This document shows, in pieces, positions 11,161-21,554 of a stretch of DNA of 64,000 nt; the stretch's first letter is position 1; each line of letters begins with the position of its first letter. The stretch spans positions 144,167,317-144,231,316 of the forward strand of contig CM037584.1 in assembly GCA_021018995.1 (NCBI GenBank). Reading direction: 5' to 3'. The position numbers and the translations under genes were made by a program. Source of the stretch: Chloranthus sessilifolius (Eukaryota > Streptophyta > Magnoliopsida > Chloranthales > Chloranthaceae). A model generated the notes under the pieces. It saw only the letters and a list, made by a program, of their open reading frames with translations. It searched no databases and had not been told where the DNA came from.

Positions 11161-11529
11161 TGCATGCCTATGCTAGGTGCATTCTTGGTCACTTTTCGGA
11201 TCGCCGTAACTTTTGAAGTACATCTCGGATTGAGGTGATTTTTAACTTGTTGGAAAGCTGGGAACCTCTACGTTTCAATAATATAAGATTTAGTCTCAGT
11301 AGAGGTCCTTTCCAGCCCTGGTACATCTCACTCTAACCATGGCCCGAGAGGGTTAACTAAAGGTTTGGAGAGGTTTCTAAGGGTTGGGGGTAATTCCTAA
11401 GGGTTTGGGTAAGCTTTTAAGGGTTTGGGAAGACTCCTAAGGATACGGGAGGTGCTATCGGAAGCTCAGGGGTGCGCCTCTCTCGAAGTATGTATCGATT
11501 GGGCCTTGGGCTAAATTTGTTTGTCTACA

Positions 11530-11545
11530 GATGCCCCTCTTTGTT
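11530..11545 (-). other. Polypurine tract of element II
   Basis: On the minus strand AACAAAGAGGGGCATC lies immediately upstream of the 3' LTR start TGTAGACA. Element I has the near-identical ACCAAAGAGGGGCATC at 33171-33186. Confidence 0.8.
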
Positions 11546-12115
11546 ATCCAATCACTAATGATCGAATGTCAAAGACAAGACATACGAAGAGGCCCAAGGC
11601 ATCACTCACGGGTCTGCGGTATTCAGAACGAATCTCAAACATCAGGTGGGTAACATGGTGAGTAAACGAAAGCCCTGTATGTCGAGAAAAATGTCTGTTC
11701 CTCAAGGTTATCGGTCCCTAAGCGCTTAGCGACATTACCGGACATAACCGAGATGGAGCGAGTTGTGAAAGCCTAATATGCTAGAAAAAATATCCGCTTC
11801 TCGAGATGATTAAAAATGTTTAATGTTCAAGTTTCATTCTGAATAAAATAGCTCTATAAGTGAGAGGGTGATCGACCCATACTCAAAGATAGGCGCAAAA
11901 AAATACGCGAAGATCTACAGCTTATGTCCAATCACACGAAGCATTGGTTTCCCCATTTGACTGGTCACGAGTGCCCCTGCGCAAAGCAGGGTTCGAGGTC
12001 TTTGGGCGAACCCATTGATCTTGAAATTAATTTAGCATGGCTACCTAAGCGGAGCGAACTGATGTCACAACATTTTTGGGGAGTACGTGCCGATTTTCTG
12101 AAGGACTCATGCATA
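11546..12115 (-). other. Element II terminal 3' untranslated region
   Basis: No gene. The reverse complement aligns by eye with element I 32570-33170 (shared CCCAAAGACCTCGAACCCTG, 'aatgggttc', TTAGTGAT-GGATA). This fixes the orientation and shows both elements share this tail. Confidence 0.75.
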
Positions 12116-12119
12116 TATG

Positions 12120-12245
12120 CATTTATTTTATGTGGATTTTTTGTTATTTTATGTGGGATTTTTTTGTTATTTTATGTGGGTTTTTTTTTGTTATTTTATG
12201 TGGGTTTTTTTGTTATTTTATGTCATTTTATGTGGGATGTATGTT
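12120..12245 (+). repeat. ~27-bp tandem repeat, ttattttatgtggg
   Basis: Four to five copies of 'tttttgttattttatgtggg'. Reading frames across it are low-complexity (Phe/Leu/Tyr) and not credible as genes. Confidence 0.85.
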
Positions 12246-12375
12246 CGGGATTCTGAGTGATGCTCATCTATCCTAAACCATTTATTCTAGCACAACCTCC
12301 CAAGCAGATCAAATGGAGATTGACGTGTTGTTCCAGGGGCATGTGCACCATTTCGGGTCCCAGGGGGATCAAACT

Positions 12376-12541
12376 CGGTGTGTACAATACACACTGTAAA
12401 GCCAAAATTGGCCATGAAAAGCTTGGCGTGTGTATTATACGCGCCAAGCTAAATCGGGCCAGGTTTGGCTTATCATGTGTATTACACACGCCAGGCCACA
12501 TTAAGTTCAAAACTTGCCTGGCGTTTTTTATACACGCCAAG
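12376..12541. repeat. Palindrome tetrad 1 (antisense PMD gene side)
   Basis: Four stem-loop units begin at 12376, 12424, 12472 and 12519, a 47-48 bp period. The best is CTTGGCGTGTGTATTATACG followed by CGCCAAG. The array sits just upstream of the presumed start region of the antisense plant-mobile-domain gene. Confidence 0.85.
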
Positions 12542-12599
12542 CCAAAATGGGGAAGGTTTTAAAGCTATCGAGCCCGAGCCAAAAGGGGCTATTTTCAAA

Positions 12600-13156
12600 A
12601 TCAGTTCCAGCCCCCCTCTCCAAACCAAAAAGGAACCTCCTCCTATTCATTCGAGATGTTTTGATCCTCGCTTTATTGCCAGAATTTGCTCCTGTCGTTC
12701 AAATACACGCTTTACGTCGGATCAAGGGTCCATTTTTCTTGAAGGTAATCAAAGTTTCCTCATTCTTTCTTTGATTTTTCTTGAATAATTTGCGATGTGG
12801 TTAGGATTTTTGCGTTTTTGGATGATGAATGGGTGATTTTTCTTGCAAGTATGATTATTTATGACTCATTTAATTTTTTTCATGTGCATTGGCCTTAATT
12901 TTGGGCAAAAATATGATTAGGGGCCTCTCCTTTTTCTTCTTTTTTTCTTTCTTGTGTGGATCTAGATGGCTCTCTTTCTTTGTGTAATGCAAGATGATTT
13001 GTTATTATTTGTTTTTCTTTTGCATGTTTATTGTGTATGCCTTGATTTTTGTTTGTTTGGAAAAGAAAGACTCTCTTTTTGTGTATGTTTATACATGTTT
13101 TTTTTTTCATCTTCCCTTTTTTCTTGATTTTTTTGTATGTTTATTGTGTATGCATG

Positions 13157-13187
<31 letters not shown>

Positions 13188-13683
13188 TAAAAATTTTTTT
13201 TTTTTTTGATTTGTTTGTTGGAAAAAGGAAAGACTTTTTTTTTTGGATTTTTATTACATAAATGTATACACATTCTTTTTTTTTTTTGTTTTCTTCTTTG
13301 GATTTTTTTTGGGCTACATAAATGTTCACACACATTTTTTTGTTTGTTTTCTTCTTTGAATTTTTGGGTTACATAAATGTACACACATTTTTTTTGTTTG
13401 TGTTCTTTTTTTGGAATTTTTTTTGGGTTACATAAATGTACACACACATTTTTTTTGGTTGTTTTTATCATTGTTATATATATATTTTTTTGCTTTCTCT
13501 TTTTGAAATGTGGGGGGTTTTGGGCCTCACCCTCCCTCTTTTTTAATGTATTTATTTAGTAATGGCGATGGTTTGAGGTTGATGGGAGAAATGAGAGGGG
13601 CATACTTACCTTCTTTTTGGCTTGCGACACTCAGTTTCTTGCTACTGACATGTTTTGATATTGTTGCTTGTTTCCATCTCAGG
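12600..13683 (+). other. 5' leader and intron 1 of antisense PMD gene
   Basis: A C-rich leader (12605-12743) ends at a plausible donor TTGAAG|GTAATC. The first coding exon begins after TTTCCATCTCAG (ending 13682). The ~940-bp intron is T-rich and contains tandem repeats. The transcription start itself is not visible. Confidence 0.4.
13252..13455 (+). repeat. ~58-bp T-rich tandem repeat
   Basis: Three to four units of 'cataaatgtacacacatttttttt-gtttgtttt-cttctttgaatttttttgggtta'. The surrounding 13080-13260 is a simple T-rich tract with a TA run. The Lys- or Phe-rich frames through here are artefacts of the repeat. Confidence 0.85.
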
Positions 13684-16078
13684 ATGTCAAGTGAGGAAGA
13701 GCACGGGCCAGAGGAAGGGCAAGAGGAGGGACCAGAGGTGGTCTACTATCCACGGGGGGAGCAACTTTTGGGGGTACAACGCTTTTCCTAGCCTTGGTAC
13801 GAAATGCAGGGGGAGGCAGCCCATGCTGGTCTGCTCAATCAACAGTACGTCCATATCTCAAATTTTGGGATTGCTAACAAGGTAATGAAATAAGTTCTAT
13901 TTTGCCGTGCTGTCATTTGTTTGTGCAAGCTTGCTTTACTTGCAGGATCTGACACTTCTTCATCTTGATGCAGGACTTGGCACCCATTATGTTTTGGGGA
14001 GGTTGGCTAGACCTCCAGTGCCTTTACCATTATCTCCCTCCAGTGGTGAAGTTTCTCCTTCCCCAGGCTGGCTTCAGAGATTTCCTTTCATCCCCTACCA
14101 TGAGGGGCGACTTGGCCCATGTGAAAGACCTGATTGAACGTTTCCAGCCTGAGACCATGACCTTCACATGGTGATGGCTGAGATGGCTATTGCCCCCGTC
14201 GATTGGTCGATGATTATGGGGATAAGGATTGGGGGCACGCCGGTGACCATCCTTCGTGTACCGGGCCGGGATGAGGTGGTGTAATTAATTGGGGATTACC
14301 CCTCTGCCCAGAACAAGCATGGCTCTAAGCTCAAACTATCTTGGCTAGCTGAGTTGTTTGGTGAGCACGAGTTGGTGGATTTAGGCCAGCCAGAGGCAGA
14401 TATCTTCCTTGAGCCAAAGCGTGCCCTGATGATGGCTCGCATCTCGCTCCTCTTCATTTTAGGCAAGACCCTTTTTGCAAATGCTAGCGGAGGTCGAGTT
14501 TCATTGTCTTTGCTCAGCCTTATGGGAAATTAGGACGACGTGCATCAGTACGATTGGGATGGGACCCGATATGCCGTGCTGATGTCTAGCTTGACCCGCA
14601 CCTCAGTTGGGAGTATGGCTTCTGTCGTCAGTTTCTGGCATGTGATTGAGGTAACCCCTGACCCTCCTACTTTCCTTAGTTCATTGGCTAGTCATTTATT
14701 CTGCATCTGACACATCTTCTACCTTGAATGCTGCTTTAGTTTTCAGATCTGGGGGTACTTGTAGTTCCAGCCTGGCCACCCAGTCCTTTTCTCAGATGTC
14801 TACACATATCCGCTCATGAGTAATTGGCACAAGAACCGCTACCGGGACGTCGAGATGAAGCATTTGGAGATGGGCCTGAGGTTCCAATTTGACTTGCTGA
14901 TCCCGAAGCAGGTATGGATATTTCTCTCCTTTCTTTCTCAACATTTCTTTTTATGTTACAGGTTTGGCTGATGGGACATTTTTCTATCTGGGCAGGTCAT
15001 CTATGACCCTTACGTTGGTTCTCCCTTTTGGGATCGAGCCGTCGTGGGTCCATTCCACTTCTTTGTTGATCGTCGCGTCGTCTTCTTCTATGGGGCCTGA
15101 GCCAGGGTGTATTACCTAGGAGAGAGAGTGGTAGATCAGTACCGAGACCACTTTGTCATGCTACAGGTTCCTCCGGCGGACATCATGGCTCCTGTGGGTA
15201 CTATTGAGGAGCTTTCTGCCAGGTTTCTCCATCATGGGGTCCCTATTGATGATCTTCTCATGCCCGAGGGATACCAGCTGTGGTATGAGTCCCTGCCCTA
15301 TCGGTCCATTCTGCCACGCTTTATGCCCGGTGTGCCAATTTCCTGGCCTTTGGTAGTACATGAGCTCAGGTAGTTCTTCTTTTTAGGTACTTGCCAATGG
15401 TTCTGATTCAGTTTTTATTTCTACTAACTGAGACCCTGCTTCTTTTCACAGTTTGATCGAGAAGACGATTCTGATGATGATGATGCAGCAGTGGCACGCC
15501 CTGGTGAGGCTACAGGTGCTAGCCCTCTGGCGCGAGTGCTTCAAGCAGTTCTACAACTAAGGTTCATGGGACATTTGGATGCCTCGACTATGCCTTTCTG
15601 TCAAGCCTGTGTGCCGATGTAGACGAGTAGGCCTGCCTATCTGCCGAAGCGGTCTAGGTCCCCCCTCCTAAGTTGGTTCCTGGGGTAAGTTTTTCCCTTT
15701 TTATGCTTTTTCTTTCTAGAGAAATGCCTATGTTTGCGACTATGGCCCTTGTAACTGATATCTCCCTTTTCTTTTTTATGCAGAACTATGAATCGGCTGT
15801 GAATCAGGCCGAGTACTATCGCAATATTGTCGGCCTCCGGGATGTAGAGATGGTGAGTGTCATACTGACTTATTTCGATCATTGCCCTGTTATTATTATT
15901 TTTTTTCCTTTCAACTGATCATGATGGCTTTAGATATGACTTGCAGCGTGCTCTTGAAAAGGAATCGCACTCCTTGCTTAGCCGGCTCTCTCAGGCGTGG
16001 TCCCGGGTGGGGGAGGTTCGAACATACCATAGTACCTCGTGCCGTCACAAGAAATCGAAGGGTGCTGCAAAGGATTAA
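13684..16078 (+). pseudogene. Plant mobile domain (PMD) gene, antisense in element II
   Basis: An aminotransferase-like plant mobile domain protein with introns. Read exons: 13684-13881 (MSSEEEHGPEEG...), 13974-14650, 14747-14911, 14996-15369, 15452 to about 15686, then short exons around 15784 and 15950, ending KKSKGAAKD and TAA at 16078. Splice sites are good and phases agree. PMD hallmarks are LPQAGFRDFL, LIERFQPETMTFT, MAIAPVDWSMIMGIRIGGTP, ARISLLFILGKTLF, YDWDGTRYA and YYLGERVVDQY. A frameshift near 14172 and stops at 13789, 14284, 14532, about 14762, 15098 and 15557 break it; most look like CAG/CAA/TGG changed to stop. PMD proteins are known both as host genes and as passengers in plant transposons and Tat elements. 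Here the gene is antisense to element II, so its introns would not be removed from the genomic RNA. Confidence 0.75.
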
Positions 16079-16536
16079 GCTCTTGCGCTGATTTGATTTA
16101 GGCACATTTAAACTGTTGGAATCTTTCTATTTTTATTTTGGGATGATGTTATTGGAGAACATATTTTTAGACAGTTTTTATTATTTTGAATGAATGCCAT
16201 TGTTTTTCCTCTTTGTTGTCTTTTGAATGAATGCCATTGTTTTTCCCCTCTCTTTTAGTGGTATGCTGGCTCTCTTCTGCAGGATGGACCCAATTTAAAA
16301 GGAATGGCCTTGGGGCCATGCACTTGGTTAATATTTGGCAGCTATTTTCATGCCTGTGCAAACTTTTCTTGCATAGAAAATTATGTGTAAGGTGGATGTG
16401 ACCCAAGAAAATGTTATATCTCTGCGTGTGGGATAGTGTTTTTTAAATGATAGGAAATGCAAGTGGGCTGCCTAGGGGATCAGCCAAATGACCTCCCCTA
16501 TACTAACTTTTCATCCTTTGGATGACAACAATGGTA

Positions 16537-16703
16537 TGGCGTGTGTAATACACATGCCAGAGCAAATCTGGGAAGAAAGTGGCTTGGCGTGTGTAATACA
16601 CATGCCAAAGCAAATCTGGGAAAAAGGTGGCTTGGCGTGTGTAATACACACGCCAAAGCAATTCTGAGAAAATTTGCTCTGGCGTGTTTATTACACACGC
16701 CAG
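16537..16703. repeat. Palindrome tetrad 2 (between the antisense genes)
   Basis: Units begin at 16537, 16585, 16633 and 16680. The third is a perfect 10-AAT-10 palindrome with arm TGGCGTGTGT. Spacers share 'agcaaatctgggaa'. The array lies about 275 bp upstream of the DUF7745-like frame. The interval 16080-16530 otherwise shows no gene. Confidence 0.9.
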
Positions 16704-16977
16704 GTGCCATCAGGGGAAAGTGGGGCCTTTTTAGCCCGAGAATACATTCTTTTCTCCTTCTTTTGATTTTGACTTGATATTTTTTTGCTCCCATTTTTTC
16801 TTTTTTTGTCCCAAGGTGGGTCCATCGTTCGACATTGAATTGTGTCTTGGGAACATCTTTGTATGACCATGGACCCGCTTTCCGGCCCTGCCTCTCGTGA
16901 AGGGTCAGGGACCACGATGCTTCCCTCTTTGGGCGTGGGCCCAGTTTTCTAAGGAAGTGGCTTGAGAGCATGAATGA

Positions 16978-18382
16978 GTGCGAGCTCGCGGGTATCGGTT
17001 CGGCTTGGCCCGTCTCTCGTCTTTCCTTGAAGTTCCTTTGCTTTGGGATTTCATTTATGTCGCGGCTTCATCTTGGAAAGTTAACACACATGTCTTCCGT
17101 TTTGGGAATCGTGAGTTAACTCCTACTCTCAAGGAGCTCTCTAATCTATCGGTTATGAAGTTGCATAGAGACCTTTCCAGAGTACTGTCGAAATCGGGTT
17201 ATGCCAGTGCCACCCAGATCACCTTGGGCTTGAAGAAAAATGATTATGAGAAAAGTCTCATCGGCGGGCCCACCAGGTGTTCGGTGAAATTCCTGAGAGA
17301 ACTTTTTGGAGAGGAAAGCCTATGAAAATTATCGATAAAAAATCCTCATAATGTGAAGGCCTTTGCCCTTTGCCTTATTTCTGAGGTTCTTTTCTATACT
17401 GGGGGAGAGAGCTTCTCGCTTGCGCTCTATGACGTCTTGGCGGAAATAGAGGGAGGCCGCTCTGCAATGCATATAGTGCTAGCGGAGCTTTATTGTTGCC
17501 TTACTGCCTTCGCTTTGGGCAAGGTGGAGGGCCTCCGGGGATGTCCCATCCTGCTCCAAATTTGACTTGGGGAACATCTTGCTATCTTAGGACCCGCGCC
17601 CTGCTTCTTTGTTGCTCGTAGTGAGGTGGCCCAGTGCTTTTTACGTAGATGCCCCATGCTTCCGTGAGGGGATATACAAGGGTTGAAGCTTTGGCTAGCT
17701 GAAGCTGAGTTGGTGTGGAGGCTTCCTTGGCTAGACAGGACTTTCCCAGTGGTTCACTCTAGAGATCATGAGGGCATCACCCTCCTTAGTTTGACTAGCA
17801 GCACTTACTATTTCCCATTTCAGGTGCTGCGCCAGTTTGGTTTCCTCAGTAGGTGCCCTGTGTGACAAAGCCGCCCCTGTGTGACTTAATTTTCTCTAAG
17901 GGGTCCTCTGGGGATATGGATAGGATAGCTGCCTTCTGAGAAATGCGTCAGTCGATCCTCATGTGTGATCTAGAGCAGGGGAATGTGGTCTTGTCCTCCC
18001 CATAGTATGAGGCTTGGCTACGGTCCGAGATGTCTTCTGCTTGTCACCTAGAGTAGACAGAGAGCAGTGATGTAGGGGGGCTTGGCCGAGGAAGGAGTCG
18101 ATGCTTCAGAACCGTATTGAGCTATTGATGGACGAGAAGGGAATCCTGCACGAGCATTTAGATAAACAAATGGTTAGAGCGGAGGTGGCAGAAGCCAGGG
18201 CCGATGTAGCTGAGTGTGAGGTCCTTCATCTGGAAAGATCATTGAGGTTCGCTCTTGGTGCTACTGATGCTTCCCGAAAGCAATAGAGGAGTCTTCATGG
18301 CCGTTGGATGACGGAGCGGGATGTACGGGAGGATGCTTTACGTGCAGAGATCCGTGCCCTAAAGCAAGAGTTGGGTCATTGA
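16978..18382 (+). pseudogene. DUF7745-like + coiled-coil protein, antisense in element II
   Basis: One frame (16978 to about 17865) reads GYRFGLARLSSFLEVPLLWD, then THVFRFGNRELTPTLKEL, LCLISEVLF, IEGGRSAMHIVLAEL, GCPILLQI and RVVHSR-like VVHSRDHEGI with TYYFPFQVLRQFG. These match the plant DUF7745 domain seen in extra reading frames of Ty3 elements (recognised from memory, not searched). The C-terminal part (18101-18382, another frame) is a long charged helix (MLQNRIELLMDEKGILHEHL...) ending RALKQELGH, probably a coiled coil. Stops interrupt at 17323, 17563, about 17665 and 18284. The true start is unclear: an ATG at 16970 is out of frame. Function unknown. Confidence 0.65.
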
Positions 18383-18465
18383 TTCCCTCCTGCACACACT
18401 TTTTTCATAGATCAAATTACCACATGAAGGGGCATATGAACCCCTGCCAGATTTTTTTTGGGTAT

Positions 18466-18470
18466 ATATA
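18466..18470. repeat. Left target-site duplication of element I (atata)
   Basis: ATATA precedes the 5' LTR start. ATATA also follows the 3' LTR at 34708-34712. The motif is simple, but its exact position at both LTR ends supports it. Confidence 0.65.
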
Positions 18471-18895
18471 TGTAGACACCCAAATTTGGCCCAAGGCTCG
18501 ATCGAAACACCTTTCGAGAGAGGTGCAATTCTGAGTTTTTGATGACATGCATGGAACCTTTAGGAACCTCCCTAGAACCCTTAGGAACCTTTCCAAACCC
18601 TTAGGAATCATCCTAGATCCCTTAAGAACCTGACCCGAACCTTTAGAAATCAATCTTGACCCTTAGAACCCGTTCTAAACCTAAACCTAACCTTATCAAG
18701 CAAATGGTTGAGGAGGGGTGCACTGAAACTAGCTACGGCCCTCTACTATGATCAAATTTTATACTATTGAAAAGTAGAGGTCGTCATCTTTCCAACGGTC
18801 CAAGAATCGCCCCAATTGGAGGTATACATCAAAAGATATGGCAAATCGAGCCCAGAGGGCATAAGAGTAAAATCAAGTGGGCCCCCCTAGGGATT

Positions 18896-19053
18896 TGGCG
18901 CTACTAATAGTTGCGCCAGTGATAATTTTGCCTTGCGCAACTAATAGTTGTGCCAATATTAATTGTGGACCCCACCCTCGCGAGCTAACTTCCAGGTACT
19001 GTTTAAACACTATTTTACTGTACATTTGCCTGGCGCAACTATTAGTTGCGTCA
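18896..19053. repeat. Palindromes of element I LTR (TGGCGCAACT arms)
   Basis: Units at 18896-18918, 18933-18955 and 19031-19053, each with a 10-nt arm, a 3-nt loop and the complementary arm. The 3' LTR retains one perfect unit (33588-33610) and a collapsed remnant TGGTGCCA at 33686. Confidence 0.9.
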
Positions 19054-19352
19054 GACATATGAACGGTAACCTCTGGATTTTACCCCAAAAATTATGATTG
19101 GGGTTGACTTGTTGACCACCTTGACCTTTGGGGTGTGTTTTGCTAGTGGGTGTGTTTTGCTAGTTCTGTTGCACCCATTCCCTACCTATTTGCAACTCTT
19201 CAAGTGGCTTAAAGCCTCACCCCATCATCCACCATTGGAGGACTTTCTCACACATTTCAAGGCTCCAAGAACCCTAGAAAACCTTAGATTTGAGATTACG
19301 TAATTACTAAACCCAATTAGCTTCTAAGTGATCTCCTAATCCACCCATTTCC

Positions 19353-19360
19353 TATAAATA
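19353..19360 (+). promoter_or_regulatory. TATA box, element I 5' LTR
   Basis: TATAAATAGAGACCCC. The same motif is in the 3' LTR at 33977-33984. Transcription would start a few dozen bases downstream. Confidence 0.7.
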
Positions 19361-20080
19361 GAGACCCCTACCCCTTGGTTTAGGGGTTGAGAAATTTGCT
19401 TAAGAGAGAAAGAGCTCAAAGTGAGAAGTTCTTCCTCCCTTTTGTGCACCATTTTCACCCAAATTCCAGAATCTCCCAACCTTATTTCAAGCTTGTTCTT
19501 GCATCCAAAACCCTTAGCCTAGGTGTGTGTGATTCCCTAGCCTCCCTTCCCTACCTCTTAGCTTCAAGCCTTAGGAGTTAGAACCCCATTTTTCACCATG
19601 CAAGGCCTTCAAAAGCTCATCAAAGCAAGCCACGCAAGGCTCTGCTACGGTGCTACAACGGCTCGAGGGCTCCAGCTCTCCCCTTTCTTCTCCTATATTT
19701 TTCTAGCTCCCTCCATCCTCCCATTTGTGCCGTTACGGCACCGACTTTTCGGTAGGAACGGAGGGGCACAAATAGGATTCTAACCCCTTTTGGGCAAGAG
19801 GAAGCTATTTTCCCTTCTTTTACTTCATTTTATTTTTGGCCATAAGTAGAGACCACGTTAAGCGGGTTGATCGGGTGCCTAACACCTTCCCGATCAATAA
19901 CCGAAGCCCCTACCCAAGAGCCGGTGTAGATCGGATTAAGAGTCATATTTTTAGCACTTCGGTGATCATAAAAATGAACTAAGTTTCCCGGGATACCGAA
20001 AGCTCCGGGTGGCGACTCTATAGTTTTTGCTAGTGAGCGCATCGCCGCGACAGGATCGTCAAGAATCTTACGGTTGCATA

Positions 20081-20105
20081 GATGACAACTTTTCTGGGGA
20101 TAGCT
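20081..20105 (+). other. Primer-binding-site region, element I (degenerate)
   Basis: GATGACAACTTTTCTGGGGA sits where element II has GATGGCGACCCTGCTGGGGA. The Ogre-type site (TGGCGACTCTGCTGGGGA class, tRNA-Arg in described Ogre elements) is recognisable but mutated here. Confidence 0.6.
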
Positions 20106-21554
20106 TGTAGAGCTTCTCCTTAAAATTTGACCCTTTATTTTTTATTTTTCACTAACTATTTTTGCTATTTTTTTTCACTGTTTTTTTATTTTTCTCACCC
20201 CTAATTTTCCATCATTTACAAGCCTTAGCGGATTGGCGGGCCTACATGCGCATTGTCCTTTAAATTTCTTTACTTTTCCGTCATTTTAAGTGCCTTAGCC
20301 GATCGGCGGGCCTACTTGAGCATTGTCTTTTAATTTCCTTACTTTCCCGTCATGTAAAGTTCCTTAGCCGATTGACAGGCCTACTTATGCAAGCATATTC
20401 CAATAATGGACGCCGGCCCGTAGTAGCGGCACGGGATCATCACCCCCGGTCTTTGAACTAAATAAAACTTTCAAAAAAAAAGAAGAAAAGCTTTGAAAAA
20501 AAATAAAATTGAACCAAGTTAGGGAGCTTAATCAATTTGTTTTTACGGGGTAGATTTTAAAAGGGTGAGGATTAGGCAAACACACAAACACTCGGGTCTT
20601 AGTATGGCGACAACTCCTAGTGGTGATGATCCAGAAAAGTCTCAACCCACCTAGTATCTGAGAAGGCGCTTGCGCCGAAGGTATATCGGGTGGGTTTCCA
20701 TTCCGAAGCTTAAAACCCTTGGGGAGCGCACTAGCGAGTTATATCGGACTCAAACCCTTTAGGTGCGGTGAGGAGAGAATCGATCACCAAAAAATAGCTC
20801 AGTTCCTGGAAGCCTAGCTTCCATAAAAACCAAAAAAAGAGACTCATTTTGGGCTGCTGTCTCTGCTGTTATACATTCTGGAACACCATTTTTTGTTTGG
20901 TGCAAGTATTAGTTGCGCCAGTACAAAATAAATGGAATTTATAACTGGCGCAACTAATAGCTGCGTCAGCTTTAAAATCCAAAGTTTTACCTTGGTGTAA
21001 CTAATAGTTTTGCCAGTGTAAAAAAGGTGTCCTACAAACTGGATGCATGTATTGGTTGCGCCAGGTCTGTTTAATACCACGCAAGCCCGAATCTGTGGCC
21101 TTTTTCACCTCCTGAGTCCCTCGATCAATGTACTTAGTGCCTTGTTTGGGCCCCGCCATCTCCGACACCCAATATGCCCCCGTCGGTCAAAAGAGGGCAA
21201 CTTCTTTTTGGCCCATTCCGGGGGATTGGGTTGTTTGTGCCTTCAATAGATCGAAGGTTCTCCTTCAATTCTTTCGAAGCGCGTTAGAATCGTAGTCGCG
21301 GGACTTGAATTAGGGTGCGAGTGCCACCCGAGAAGGGAATTCTAAGGCCTCGGAACCTTTGTTTTTCAAAAAAATTTTCCAAAAAAAATAAAATAAAATA
21401 ATAATAATAATAATAAGCAAATCAAAAACCAAAAAAATATAGTTTGTGGTGCTGGCACAACGACATCATCTTGCCCTCCGTCGTCCCGTAGGGAAAGAAG
21501 GAGGAGGATTTTGGGCCTTATCCGAGGAACCCATACCCAACCCGATACCGAGAC
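20106..21554 (+). other. Element I leader
   Basis: No gene. It contains repeated 'ccttagc-gat-ggcgggcctac' segments at 20220-20400 (three copies), A-rich stretches at 20465-20510 and 21365-21440, and a palindrome tetrad at 20898-21062. The counterpart in element II is 54976-56336. Confidence 0.7.
20898..21063. repeat. Palindrome tetrad of element I leader
   Basis: Four units begin at 20898, 20946, 20993 and 21040 (48, 47, 47 bp apart) with arms related to TGGCGCAACT around AAT or TAAT. Position, number and spacing match the element II leader tetrad (55395-55560), but the inner arm sequence differs. Confidence 0.9.

Larger units (their letters stand above)
7356..11529 (-). mobile_element. Element II 3' LTR (Tat/Ogre), interrupted by solo LTR B
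   Basis: On the minus strand the LTR starts with TGTAGACAAACAAATTTAGC at 11529, has its TATA box near 10731, and ends with the conserved block containing GAATCGCCACC and the CCGCGGTTGCATA terminus at 7356. Solo LTR B (7891-10570) is inserted at 7890/10571. Without B the LTR is about 1,489 bp, almost the same as the 5' LTR without its own insert (about 1,493 bp). Blocks such as 'gggaaggtgttaggcacccg' are shared with the element I LTRs. Confidence 0.9.
18471..20080 (+). repeat. Element I 5' LTR
   Basis: Starts TGTAGACACCCAAATTTGGC and ends CGGTTGCATA (consensus CACA). It holds a TATA box at 19353-19360 and the conserved block GGTGGCGACTC (reverse: GAGTCGCCACC) near 20010. Three palindromes are at 18896, 18933 and 19031. 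It is about 90 bp longer than the 3' LTR because of palindrome losses and a 17-bp duplication ('gtgtgttttgctagtgg'). Confidence 0.9.

Noticed and set aside
12994-13471. Phe-rich and Lys-rich frames on both strands
   Set aside because: They are translations of T-rich tandem repeats in an intron; composition alone keeps them open.
18420-18653. Minus-strand frame repeated at 33064-33369
   Set aside because: It is duplicated only because it lies in the LTR start; repeated 'ccttaggaacc' segments keep it open. No domain.
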